A stretch of DNA of 64,000 nt from Choanephora cucurbitarum (lineage: Eukaryota; Mucoromycota; Mucoromycetes; Mucorales; Choanephoraceae): the NCBI GenBank assembly GCA_025331435.1, contig JAIWNI010000004.1, positions 496,001 through 560,000 of the forward strand, in the 5' to 3' direction. Positions 35,701-46,340 of the stretch are shown in pieces. A model generated the notes under the pieces. The model ran no database searches. It was not told the DNA's origin and was given only the letters and a program-made list of their open reading frames with translations. How positions within the stretch are numbered: the stretch's first letter is position 1; every line of letters starts with the position of its first letter. A program made the position numbers and the translations under genes.

Positions 35701-36599
35701 CACCTGAACACCAATTGACAGTAGCAACATGCTTTGCTCTGCCGATTAAAGCAGCCTTGACTCCAGCGTCTTCTTCTTCCTTTCGTTTCTCGACATATTG
35801 GAAGCAAGCTACGATAAATTCTTTTTTTGCAGTTGACAGTACCAATATGAAAATTGTCTATCGCTCAAACCAAGATTGTCCATTTCCTTCGATCCTCAAC
35901 AAGATTAGATGGGCAGTGGCAACAGGTGAGGTATCTCTACATCCAAGCATAGTCCATCACATGCAGCACTCCAGCAATTGTGAGGCTCCAGTAGACCTTC
36001 AACCTGTCATTGATAGCCTGCAATATAATGACATACCCTTGATGAATCTCAAAAGGAAGCAATTTCGGCGTATGATCCTCAGTAATCTGCTGCCAGAAAC
36101 AAGTTCAAGCCCTATTCCTCACATTTCTGCTAGCCAGTGGCAGGCATTTGTCGACGCTCCTATGCAGTCCAACGTGCGCAATGTGTGGTATCGCCTGATT
36201 CACCGTCAATTATCAAGTAGGGCTCGCCTCTGTCCTTTGTTGAGGGATGTTGAGGATGATCGCTGTCGAGTCTGCCACGATATCGAATCTGACGAGCACA
36301 TGCTCTTTACCTGTTCTAGCAAATTGTCCGTGTGGTCCTCCTCCTTCCAGCGCTATTTCAACAACCCTTTTATGGAAGGTCAAATATATGTTCAACTCTC
36401 AACCCTTCAGCTAAATCTATTTAACATTCGATCGCCTGATCGAGTGTCTATTTATGACATTTTGGGTTCCATCCTACAGTCTATCTGGCGCGCTCACTGG
36501 AACGAAGTCTTCAATAGTGTCGCTTTCGTGGAAGGAAGTGTTCTTAATGCAGCTCACAAAAAGATTTTACGCTCCAAGGCTTTCTTGGAACTTAAATAG
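32732..36599 (+). pseudogene. LINE ORF2 (endonuclease, reverse transcriptase), one frameshift
   Basis: The first frame (32732-35518) holds an APE-type endonuclease (LKIGSLNCRTI, LFQETAIPS, FVGGDFNYCFD, HTCIDYMFAS, WTDHALLSIQ) and a reverse transcriptase (NWRPISLINADCKIFTRLLN, FQAGFMHGRYIGDH, KRGLRQGDAISPILFNLALE, AYADDVIIF). The second frame (35382-36599) carries the C-terminal part, ending with a Cys/His motif (CRVCHDIESDEHMLFTC). The two frames overlap by 137 bp; protein continuity switches near 35490-35520 after FANAIYRIA. A one-base indel is the simplest cause. No RNase H domain was recognised, favouring an L1-like rather than Tad-like element. Confidence 0.92.
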
Positions 36600-36701
36600 A
36601 CTCCTTCTCCTCAACAAGTCACTACTAATGCACACTTGTTGATAATATTTTGATGAGTTTTAATTAATAAAATTACAACTTTCATCCATAAAAAAAAAAA
36701 A

Positions 36702-36717
36702 GATCTTGACCTACTAA
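36702..36717 (+). repeat. LINE target-site duplication, 3' copy
   Basis: Second copy of GATCTTGACCTACTAA, directly after the poly-A end of the LINE. Confidence 0.95.
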
Positions 36718-36837
36718 ACACCATTAAACTATTACTAAATGTCCTGAAATGCTCGAAAAGTCATTAGAAATTGTCTGGATTTGTTTTTGAACTTTTCATT
36801 GCTTTGAAAAAATACAAATAGGTGAGCTAGTAGCCAG

Positions 36838-37863
36838 CTAATATCTTGTTGCCCCACCTCTGTGGGCAAGGACATATCTCAGTCTTTTGGGCATGCTTGC
36901 AATGAGATTACTCCATTCTTTTGGTCTGAAGCTGTCCCATACATCTTGCAAGCATGCCCGGTGAGCTTCTGCGTTGGGGAAACGCCCGTGTCTGCTTCGG
37001 TAGGCCTGCACTCATCGCTTCATGATCATCCAAAGATTTTCGATCGGGTTTAAATCTGGCGACTGTGCAGACCAGTCTAGCACCTTCAATCCCTTCTCCA
37101 ACTTCCAATCTTTTGCAGATCTGCATCTATGAACAGGAGCCCCATCTTCCATTAGTATTAGATTTCGCTCCTGTCCATAGAATTCAAGGAAAGGGCCATT
37201 GTATATAGACGATACAAAGCCTTCTCCTTTGCGTTCAATATCGCTGCAGAATTAGAGGCGGGACTCACGACCATACCTGATGGCACCCCAAACCATCAAG
37301 CTGGTTCTACCACTCTTGAAACTAGGTGCTAGACATTTTTCGAAGTACTTTTCATATGGTAGGCGCCAAACCATCATCTTCGCAGAATTTTTGCCATTTT
37401 CGAACGAACTTTCATCCGTCCAAAACGTCTTCTTCCAGTCTTCCACTGTCCAGTGCTTGTATCTTCTTGCAAAGTCAAGTCTTCTTCTTCGGTGGAAGGC
37501 ATTTAGGAATGGCTTCTTCTGTGCTACTCGGCTTCTATAACACATTCTGCGCAATGTACGACGAACGGTGTCCCTGTGAACCTTGACAGGCAAAGAGGAC
37601 GTCAATTCGGCCAAACTTGCTCTCCTGTTGAGCACAATGATCCTCTTAAGATTTCTTAAAGCTCTGGGAGTGAGTTTTCTAGGTCGTCCAGATCCTTTAG
37701 CACGATCTGTTGTACCTTGCAGTTTTCGTCTTCTCAAGAGTGTGTATACGCTGGCCAATTTTACACCTGCAGCTCTTGAAATTTGCTTAGCTTTCATACC
37801 ATTTTGGCTTAATTTGACAATAAGACATTTTTCTGCATCAGTTAAGTGGATTCTTTGAGCCAT
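36838..37863 (-). pseudogene. Tc1-family transposase, two in-frame stops
   Basis: Begins MAQRIHLTDAEKCLIVKLSQ, a helix-turn-helix with NGMKAKQISRAAGVKLASVY. The GRPRKLTPRALRNLKRI linker and second HTH follow, then the catalytic DDE domain: WTDESSFE, ILMEDGAPVHR and SPDLNPIENLWMIMK. All three acidic residues are present. The frame is broken by a TAA near 37252, after the segment GAIRYGRESRL, and by a TGA just after the third catalytic motif near 37018. The frame is otherwise continuous to the end near the right half of the element. These transposases cut and paste the element at its inverted repeats; this copy is probably dead. Confidence 0.9.
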
Positions 37864-39235
37864 TTTGATATAAAAAAGAGATAAAGGGGATCAATCATTC
37901 CATGCATTGTCAAAATTTTATCTTATTTTCTGCAACCCCACTGAACAAGAGTCAGAATCCTTATAGTGATCTCTCGACCTTGTTCATTAACCATGTCAAA
38001 GCTCTTGGTATCAAGGCCAAGAAGGGAGCTACGCAAAAGGCTTGGCATGGCAGAAGCATGTAAGTTACTTTTCTGCATTCACAGAACCACTTCTCACCTC
38101 CTTTATTATGCTTACTTACAGGTTGAAGACGAAGAAGTTAGGGTAAGTACTCATATCAGCTATTTGAGTGTCTTGCTGACTATTGTTTCTATATAGGCAA
38201 GAAGCAAGGTGTTGTGCCCTGTTGAAGAAGAAGAAGTCGAAGAAGAAAAAGAAGAGTGGAAGGCTGGCGAGCATGATGTGGTTGCTCTTTTGAGCCAAGA
38301 AAGGCCGCACTTGCAGAAAAGAAATTGGGCAATCTTATTACTGAGCCACGCTACCTGATGTTGTCGTTTGTTCTAGAGGTGCCCTTGAGCACAAAGAACT
38401 TTCTGTTTGGATCAAAAGGCCATTGTTTGAAGATGATGCCTAAAACAAAAAAGGCTCAATTTGAACAAGACATCCTTGTGATGTTCTTGAATGCCAAGAA
38501 AGCCTGGGAGGCGAAAGATGAGGATGATGAAGATGTAGACTATCAAATCTACAAAATCATTAGATAGAAGAGCAGTATGATCGCACTCAATCATACGGGT
38601 TAATCCCTTGCAACACCAACAACAGCAGCAAGAGAAAGATGAAGGTCACAGCTTCATCATCATCAGCAACAACAACAAAAGGCAAAAGGTATATCAGAAC
38701 AATCGATACAGCAAAGCTTGACTTCTTTTTGTTCCGCTCTTTTAATGATGAAGACTTTGTACTTCAATGTGTCGAAGTCAAGAAGCCTGGTCGCGTAGTT
38801 ACACAATCATTGAGCAATCGATCGAAACTTGCTTTGGAGATGAAGAGGTCAATAGACCACCAGGCCGTCTTGGGAGTCCAGTCTCCTAAATGCTTTGACA
38901 TACTCGTTGACGGTTTGGTGGTAGCCTCCTTTGCTGCTCAATTAGACAACTGTGGCATTTACAGTATTTTGGAGTTGGAGGAGTTTTCTTTGCTTCATGG
39001 GAAGTCAGATCTTACCGTCTTGCCAGATTTTGTTCTTTATTTCTGTTGGCTAAAGGTACGTGTATACACTTACGTCTGCAAATATCTATATTTTTTAACC
39101 CATAAATTTGATAGAAACTGATGGATGAAGATGCAGCCACAATGGCCAAAAGAAGAAGAACCATCTTTGGCTCTTCAAGGCTGTTGAGGCCTGCCGTTGC
39201 TTTCCCTGCCCAGAAGAGCAATCGTGAATAAACCT

Positions 39236-40430
39236 TTATTTTGTTGACTTGTCTTTATTTTTTGTTTTGTCTTTATTTTTGTTCAATTCAGGCGAATAAG
39301 GTGGCAAGTACATAACCCTATAGGCTCTGCTTTCGATTTTGCGAACCATGAGCTTAGACTTATGAATTGATGCATTGTAAAGGACTAAGTAATGTCCTTT
39401 CATGCTCTCATCCGTATGCATTATATCAAGAAGCTCGTTGATAAACCTTACAAAATGAGCAGTTGTAGTGCCTTTGGCTACAGGTTTGTTGCTCATGTCA
39501 TCTTTCTCTGTTGAAGGGTCAGATCTGTCGACTTCAGCTGCACTTCTTTTCTTTCCAGTATTGGATTCTCTTTTTTTCTTAGCAGCCTCTGTCTCTTTTC
39601 TTGGTGGAGGCTTTTTCATAACCACATGCATAACAGCAGATAAATGTATGGCACCAATATCAGTGTGAGAGGTCGATCTAGTTTTTGGTTGCTTTACTAC
39701 AGCAATACTTCCCGACTTTGACCTAGCCCAGTTGTTTCTCATGTTAATATGGAAAAAGGCTTCATCAATAAAAACACAGTTTACTGTATAACCTAGATCA
39801 GAGTCTTTCCATTTCATGAATCATCGCAAATTTTCTGCTGAATTTCTCACTTCAAACTCAAAAACGAGCTTCTTGATTATTATTGACATTGTGATCCTCA
39901 AGTGGTTGCTCAAAGTTCTTGGTTAAGCTATCAATGATGTAATCCGATATTAACTGTGGATCGTTGTCGATAAACTCATAAATGTGCAGCCGTAAAGGAG
40001 CTTTTTTTTCCAGCGTTCTGTTCTGACTTCTCATAAGCAACTTCCTCGGTTTCATTGTAAAAGCGCCACCTCAAGGCCGTACGGTAATTGATATTCAAGT
40101 CTTTCGCAACTCTACTTACAACACCTCGCTCCACTGGCTGCTCAAGCATGCGATCAATGAAAGTTTCTCTTGTTAGATCATTGTAGTTCTTGTAAGAGGT
40201 GGCTTTTCTCAATTCTTCATGTTTCGACTGCTTCTTTGTTGAAGTTGGTTCACGAGATTTTTCGGGACGCTTAGCACTCAAATACATTTCTCTACTGGTA
40301 ATGTTTTCGAGAACAATGTTAGGATCGCTGACATTAGTCAAAATGCCTTCCGTGGGATCATTGACTTTCTCTCCTCGCTCATTGTAGAGGTTGTCAAGTC
40401 CGTCTTCGCAAAAGAAAAGGTACTCATTGG
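39236..40430 (-). pseudogene. Degenerate IS630/Tc1-superfamily (DDE) transposase
   Basis: N-terminal HTH part at about 40430-39976 (YNDLTRETFIDRMLEQPVER, VSRVAKDLNINYRTALRWRF), then after a frameshift at an A-tract near 40008 HIYEFIDNDPQLISDYIIDS. After further frame loss (39975-39820) comes the DDE domain: VNCVFIDEAFFHINMRNNWA, TTTAHFVRFINELLDIM and YLVLYNASIHKSKLMV. The second catalytic aspartate, normally in a D-N-A-x-I-H motif, is replaced by Tyr. The protein stops after YSPELN, before the expected third acidic motif, with a Lys/Asn/Asp low-complexity end. The family is common in fungi of this group; this copy is inactive. Confidence 0.85.
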
Positions 40431-41428
40431 TTTAGATTATAAAAGCGCAAATAAGTCGTTGCTTTTACGCTAAGTCAATTTAGCACTTATGGACATTTGT
40501 CTACAGACTAAAGGACAAATCGTTTTTCAACTTTGGCCATTCATTTTTCGAAAACGCCAATTTCAATAGGTTTGACTGTACAAGGCATTATATGTTTGAT
40601 GTTTGTATCACTTTCAGTCAGCTGTATAACATTTTGAATGTTTCAATTGTGTTCCTGACATGAGATCTAATCCACATATACTCAACTACTCTTCTTAATA
40701 AGATATGTTATTTATTGTTAAATAGGCTTTTCTTTTCATAACTGCTAATCATGTAAACATGTTTCTATTTCACGTTAGGCGGAGTAAGGCGGTTTACAGA
40801 CTAAAACAATAACCCTTTAAAGAATAACAACGATGTGGCCATTGAATTTCCCATGATATCTTATTTGTCAATTGGACATTCTGACCTACACTAAAGAAAT
40901 CAAATCTCTGCTTATTTGTAAGCTATTAGATGTGTCAATTAGAAGATAATCTTAGCAACTAAGAACAAACAGAGTTTGCCCCTCCTCTTCCTCCTTTCTT
41001 TTTCCTATTCTCCCTTTCTAAAAGAATTAACGTGTAAAAAAGACAAGTTTTTGTCGCAGTTAAGCTAAAATGGTTATGTTCTACAATAGAGTGCTTTTTA
41101 TTTAAAAAAACGACAAATTGATCAGATACTTGCAAAAAAAAAACTTTTAAATCTTTCTTTCCTCCCTTTTTTCTCCCCCTTTTTTTTTTTACTTTTCTTT
41201 CTTTCTTTCTTATTTTTCTTTTCAAAAAAGACTCTTTTTCTTTCTTTTTATTACTGTTAATTTTAAAAAGAAAAAGAGAAAACTCCTGCTTATTCACAAC
41301 AAATTCATTTTAGCAGAGAGGAAAAAAAACTACAAAAAAAACACTCTATGTTATAAGACACATACACAAAAAAAAAGACCTTATATACCACTCTAATTCC
41401 CCCCCCCCTTTTTTTCTCCACCCAAAAA
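40431..41428. other. Gene-poor spacer and KH-gene promoter
   Basis: AT-rich; the last 450 bp contain very long poly-pyrimidine and poly-A/T tracts (41150-41240 and 41340-41425), likely the leader and promoter of the KH-domain gene. No gene or inverted repeat was recognised. Confidence 0.5.
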
Positions 41429-44400
41429 ATGCCCCATTTAACGACTTATTCCTTCAGTCTTGACAATTCAAAACAAGCCAGCTTTTTATCTTCCGTTCTT
41501 TGCGACCAACTCAAGGCACATTTCCCTCAATTACAATCTGTGTTTCTAAGTCAATCAGCTAAATTCACTTGCATCACAATTTCAGGCACTACCAATGATG
41601 TGAATAGCGCAAAACAAGATTTACTGAAACTACAGCCTGTCGAAGTAAACAAGAATGGTTGTTCGTCATATAATTCTTTATTCACTATTCTATTAGGTTG
41701 CTCTCTCGATTCACTCTCTCTATCCTGGTATAGGATATCGAACGATAGCGAGAGAGAAACTACACGATCAATTGAAATCAATCGCTATGAAGCATGATAT
41801 GCAAATCATAATCGATTACAACCAATTGATATTGAAGCTGATTGGCCCAGTCGATAGAGTGGAATTAGCCCGCATTGATGTCTTGCTTTACTTTGACCAT
41901 CTTGTACGTTTTATTATAGAACATGTGTAAATAAGATATATTTATACATAATAATCATATTGGTACTTTTTTTTTATTTATTATTTTTAGTTAGGTCTGA
42001 CTTCAAATATTCTAAATATGCCACTCTGCACTCATAATGTTCTTGGAAGTAGAAAACATAGCAATATATTGTCTATCATGGAAGAGACTGGCACCAATAT
42101 CTATCTGCCTTCTCCCTGGACTAAACTCACTCAACCCTCAAACAACTTGAGTATCCTAAAGGCACTATCACTTGCTGAATCCGAAAGCAATATTCATGTC
42201 ACAGGTAGCACAACTGAAGCAGTACAAAAAGCAACTACTTTACTTAGAAAGTTGCTTCCACAAAAGGTATAGAAAACATTTGAAATCTACGCAAAAACTT
42301 ATAGATTTGTTATGTAGATCAAAACAATGTGTAACTCCCAATCGATACTAAACCCACGAAAAAGGGATTGGCTTTTACTCTATAAGAAAGATGAATTAGA
42401 TAAAATCATGAAGGATAATGGTAAGAGGGGTTTTAAGATTATTTCTTCGTTTTGAGACTCAATTCATTATGGTAGGCTCTCATATCGCTTTCCCTCCATT
42501 TGGCTCTGAAAGCCTGAGTCAGATTCAAGTTTACGCCGAGAACAATGTGAACGTTGAACGTACACTCCGGTCTTTAAACTATTTGGTAAAATGGGCTCTG
42601 CTATTATTATTTAAAGTTATTTTAACTGTTGTACCATTTTTAGACAAGTCATATATTTCAGGCTATGATTTATGTGAACACAGTTCAGTCACCAGATATA
42701 GTTGCACGCTTGTCACAAGATGCAGGTGCTGAAGTCATCTATAGAACAGATACCAATCGATTTGAAATTACAGGTTCAAAACAACAGATTCAATCCGTTG
42801 TTCAAATCATTCGTACTCTGCCTATTTCTCAAGTAAGCGTTTAAATTCAATGTGCTCTTACTTTACTGACAATAGGATATATAGGAACAGCACAAATCGG
42901 TTATCTTCTCTATTGAGCTAGCTCTTGATCAAAGGGAATTTATCAGTGGAAAGAAGAATGGAAAGATCAACAAGATCATGAAATCTTGTGATGCTGACAT
43001 TCAGTTCCAAGCATTTAACGACTACAACTTCATTATCGCCATTGAAAGTGAGGATTTCTTCAAGGCCAAAGACGGGCTAGAATCACTTCAGAACGAACTT
43101 CCAGCTGAGATTTCCTTTTTTGTTCCCGAAATCTGTCATCGTCGAATCATTGGTGTGGCCGGCAAGAACATTCAACGTGTCATGAAACAATATGGTGTCT
43201 ATGTCAAGTTCTCAAGCAATGAAGAACTAGCTACTTTTGGTGGTTATTTTGAAAATGAACACAATGTGGTTGCCAGAACACCTGAGAAGAACATCCAGAG
43301 TCTACTCAAATTGAAGGCAGCTGTGATGGAATTCATTACGTTTCAAAAGGATCGCGATTATATCTCTCGACCTGAATTCGTCCCTTTTTATATCCAGAGA
43401 ACCTTGTTGCATCATCATGGAAAATACCTGCGTGATAAAGGAAGGCTGTACAACTCAAGAATTACCTGGCCTGAACGTAATGGGACTGACCATGTGTTGA
43501 TAACTGGGCCACAATCTCATATTGAGGAAATGCAGTTACGAGTTCAGAGTCTGTTGCCTCAGTCGATCGATATTCAAGTACCAGCCTCTGTCGTGCTTGA
43601 GAATATTTTCAAATCACCCGATCTAGAAGAGTTACAGCAGAAGATTCATATAAAGACAGGCATCTTCTTAATTTTACCAGATGCCTTGGTCTTATCATCT
43701 GATGTTCTGTTGGAAACCGATCCAAATGAATCTGCAGATCATTTCAAGATAGAACCTCGTCAGATGGACAGTGTCTTGTTCAGTGACTGTAGAGTATTGA
43801 CTTTCAAACTGTATTTTGATGCCAGTTCAAAGAGTCAGCTATCCAAGGCTCGTCAGATGTTTGATGCCTTTATGGGAAGTCGTTTTGTGCCTATTGACGA
43901 TACACTTCATAACAATGCCTTGAATGGTTCACCTAGTCCCGAAGATATGCGTCATATCAGTCCCTCTGTCATGCATCATATTGATCATCCTGAATCATGT
44001 AAGCACTTTTTTTTTTTGGTTGGAGAGAATAAACACTGATAATATTTTATATAGATGAAGGCCCTACTGGAAAGAAGCCTGAATTGATGGATCAAAACAG
44101 TACTTTCTTTCAACAAAAGAAGCAACTCTCTACACCTGCCACTGGTAGCCAGCTGAGAAAAGGATCATTACAACCCTCCTCTACAGACTTTTTTTCGGTC
44201 AACAGAGGATTTGAACAACAAGAAAACAATCATGCTATTGACGATTTTAATGTATGGGCTGAAAACCCTGTGAGTCCCACTGTAAGAATCAAAGAAAAAT
44301 AAGTAGTGTATAGACTAACTCTAGATGAATAGAGCTTCCACCATCATCCTTTAAAACCTTCGCGTTCCAATATACCAAAGACCAACACACAATTCTTTTA

Positions 44401-45060
44401 TCCAAGACCAGAGCTCAAAGCCAACTATTCCACCAGTTCAGTCACTTCTTCCTCAAGTCATAACAACAATGATACCCAATTCAATAGCCTAAACAACTAT
44501 TATCAGTTTGCCAATAGCAACAGCAGTAGTAGCAGTAGCAACAGTATTCGTAGTCCCCCACCCCAACAAACGCAAGCTGATTATATACATGGCGCCAATT
44601 ACTCATTTGCTCCTATTGGATACTCTAGACAACGAAGTACTTCCTTGATTCCCCCTGGTGTCAGTAGCCAACAATTCCCAACACAACCTATTGTCTCTAG
44701 CAGTCTTAGTACCAGTAGCAGCACAACTGCTGGACCCTCTCGCTATAACTCCAATTCTGAAATGAAGAGCTATCTTTCCTCTTTCGGACCATACCCCTTT
44801 AATATGACCAATTCTACTTCAAGAATAGATGGGATAGCACCTCAACCTTCTTATGATTATTATACATCTAATCACTCTCAATTCTATCCATTTGATCGTA
44901 AGTGACTTGAATGAAATACAAGATATGATAGACTAATATCTGTATTATAGGAAGGAATCCTTCGAATTCACTTAGTACACCTATTCCTGTTGCTGTAAAC
45001 AGTAATGATAACAACCATTCTCTTAAATCCATTCATTCACAGCGATTCAATTATTACTAA
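41429..45060 (+). CDS. Multi-KH-domain RNA-binding protein
   Basis: About ten exons join by eye. Coding blocks include 41429-41649, 41697-41903, about 41991-42267, about 42978-43998, about 44055-44270, 44325-44897 and 44952-45060. Several KH-type modules are visible. The clearest has the GxxG loop in HRRIIGVAGKNIQRVMKQYG, with a following HHHGKYLRDKGRLYNSRITW; earlier ones include VALSIHSLYPGIGYRTIARE and LGSRKHSNILSIMEETGTNI. The C-terminal 300 residues are Ser/Asn/Gln/Pro-rich and disordered. The layout resembles fungal YLL032C/BICC1-like proteins that bind mRNA, but orthology was not tested. The downstream start MPHLTTYSF was chosen as the first ATG after the pyrimidine-rich leader. Confidence 0.85.
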
Positions 45061-45470
45061 GGATACCCTCTCTTTACTCACGCACGCACACTCACACTCA
45101 CATTTATATATATATATCTATACATATATTAATAATTATCCCCCCCCTCTCACTCTCTCACTAACTTTCTCTCTTATATTCTATTATCTCTTATACATAC
45201 ATCCCTTCTCATTTATATACATAACCCACCTATATACACTAAAAATAATATATATATATATATACACAGATCTATATCTTATCTCATTCTACACTAAATG
45301 TTTCTTAACAATTAGACTTGTAAGCGACATCATATACAGAAGATAGAGTGTCATGATTTCAATTGACATCAGTGTCAAGAAGAGGGATAAACGGATGTAG
45401 ATGATAGTTTTAATTGGCCAAGATGCATAGCTCTCCTCTGGATAGTATATGTTTGTTGCACAATACAACA
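45061..45470. other. Intergenic, simple repeats
   Basis: Contains CA/CT-rich and TA-rich low-complexity DNA, including (TA)n near 45101-45115 and 45250-45265. It covers the KH-gene 3' end and the promoter of the next gene. No other feature was seen. Confidence 0.6.
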
Positions 45471-45962
45471 ATGTCAAGCAAGACAACTTCTAAATTTTCC
45501 GCTTTCTCTCTATCTTTTCTTCTTCTCAATATTATGCTACAAAAGAAACCCCATCAGGCCATTGTGCCTGGTGCTTATCCTAATGAGGTCACTCAGAAAC
45601 ATCGATACACAAACCTTGTCCATAGAATAAAACATTGGAGACAAAAAGAGCCTCTCCAAAAACAAGAAAATAATCAGATAAACGTATCCTTCACAGTCAA
45701 TAACCATTATCATTATCAACAAAGTGAACATCATAAACCTTCCATTGTGCAACAGGTTGTCGTATTACCACCAGCCCAAGTCTATGGTCTAATGGCATTA
45801 GTGGCACTCTTTTTGATCATTGTTGGATTTGCCCTTGTTCAGGTCCATCGTACTATTTCTATCTTGCAGGTCATTCTAGAGAGTCTAGAGTATATTGTGT
45901 TGACATCCATGTCAGGATTAGGGTCGATTGTCAGTTGGATAAAAAGAGGCATTTTTTATTAA
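45471..45962 (+). CDS. Small membrane protein, unknown function
   Basis: A single exon of 163 codons from MSSKTTSKFSAFSLSFLLLN; an in-frame ATG at 45414 would add 19 residues. I chose the downstream start because it places a basic Ser/Thr leader directly before a hydrophobic segment, like a signal or mitochondrial presequence. The middle is hydrophilic and His/Gln-rich (VNNHYHYQQSEHHKPS). One clear transmembrane helix follows (VYGLMALVALFLIIVGFALV), then a moderately hydrophobic amphipathic end. No family was recognised. Its stop codon overlaps that of the convergent gene on the other strand. Confidence 0.6.
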   Translation: MSSKTTSKFSAFSLSFLLLNIMLQKKPHQAIVPGAYPNEVTQKHRYTNLVHRIKHWRQKEPLQKQENNQINVSFTVNNHYHYQQSEHHKPSIVQQVVVLPPAQVYGLMALVALFLIIVGFALVQVHRTISILQVILESLEYIVLTSMSGLGSIVSWIKRGIFY

Positions 45963-46179
45963 ACTCGGTTATTCTCTCGTTGATCACGTTCCTTGACACC
46001 CATGGGTCTCACTGGAGTACCATCAAACTTGCGAGGTTCTTCACCCAAGACAACTGTATGGAATGAGTATAGAGATCAGTTTATAGACTATTGACTTACT
46101 TCGTTTATAAAGAATCCAAGAAGTAACCACTGCAAAAGGAGCAGAGACAATAATAGTGGCTAATCTGAAATGTAGGCAT

Positions 46180-46215
<36 letters not shown>

Positions 46216-46257
46216 ATTTTCTTACCTTCTTCCTGCTGGTGATAATTTAATACTCAT
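45959..46257 (-). CDS. 63-aa single-span membrane protein, probably mitochondrial
   Basis: Three small exons join in frame. The start is MSIKLSPAGRR; exon 2 gives one membrane helix (LATIIVSAPFAVVTSWILYK); exon 3 gives VLGEEPRKFDGTPVRPMGVK and a charged end. Splice sites are consensus GT..AG and each junction preserves the frame. Short proteins with a basic N-terminus and one helix of this kind are common in the inner mitochondrial membrane as respiratory-chain or assembly subunits. I could not assign a specific one. It is head to head with HAT1, 83 bp apart, and its stop overlaps the convergent gene's stop. Confidence 0.65.
46182..46213. repeat. (GT)16 microsatellite
   Basis: Perfect dinucleotide run inside the first intron of the 63-aa membrane protein gene (AC repeat on its sense strand). 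Confidence 0.95.
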
Positions 46258-46340
46258 TAAAGAAAAAAGATTTAAAAAAAAAATCAGAGAAAACGCGAAA
46301 AACATTTTTTTTCTCTCTCTTTTACTCCAAGTTAAGCACG
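46258..46340. promoter_or_regulatory. Compact divergent promoter, small membrane protein gene / HAT1
   Basis: Only 83 bp separate two start codons facing apart, so the promoters must overlap or extend into the genes. A/T homopolymers and a CT run dominate. No defined factor site was recognised. Confidence 0.55.

Larger units (their letters stand above)
31463..36701 (+). mobile_element. Non-LTR retrotransposon (L1-like LINE)
   Basis: A 5.24-kb insertion flanked by a perfect 16-bp target-site duplication, with ORF1, ORF2 and a 12-nt poly-A end: the full signature of target-primed reverse transcription. The element begins one base before the ORF1 start codon, so no 5' untranslated region is left. 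Either this copy is 5'-truncated almost exactly at the ORF, or the family has a minimal leader. ORF1 carries zinc knuckles; ORF2 carries endonuclease and reverse transcriptase with a YADD core. It is inserted in the Tc1-like element. One frameshift in ORF2 probably makes this copy inactive. Confidence 0.96.
31381..37943 (-). mobile_element. Tc1-like DNA transposon, interrupted by a LINE
   Basis: Terminal inverted repeats begin CAGTGGGGTTGCA at 31381 and end TGCAACCCCACTG at 37943, with further matching sequence (AAAATAAGATAAAA) inside. Removing the LINE and one copy of its target duplication leaves about 1308 bp, a normal Tc1 size. A minus-strand transposase lies inside. The flanks are CTGAA and AACAAG, so the apparent duplication is AA (or GAAC if the ends are drawn one base in) rather than the usual TA. 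Excising the element with one AA restores the host reading frame. Confidence 0.9.
31262..39231 (+). pseudogene. Multicopy-family gene split by nested Tc1-like and LINE insertions
   Basis: The 5' part (31262-31380) reads MENSLSTIKKYFNSRLAEDY and SFEDFIVKHSQHIIAKLN. Coding resumes right after the Tc1-like element at 37944 with KSQNPYSDLSTLFINHVKAL and GIKAKKGATQKAWHGRSM. Further coding blocks run to 39231 with introns near 38058 and 39057 and at least two frameshifts (near 38300 and 38567). A central block (AKLDFFLFRSFNDEDFVLQC then VEVKKPG) has the D...E-x-K order of PD-(D/E)xK nucleases. The C-terminal block is FDILVDGLVVASFAAQLDN and FVLYFCWLKKLMDED. By eye it is homologous to 54716-57665. 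Function is unknown; a nuclease-like role is inference only. Confidence 0.7.

Noticed and set aside
45414..45470. Longer start for the small membrane protein
   Set aside because: It adds 19 residues ahead of a more typical basic-hydrophobic N-terminus; kept only as an alternative.
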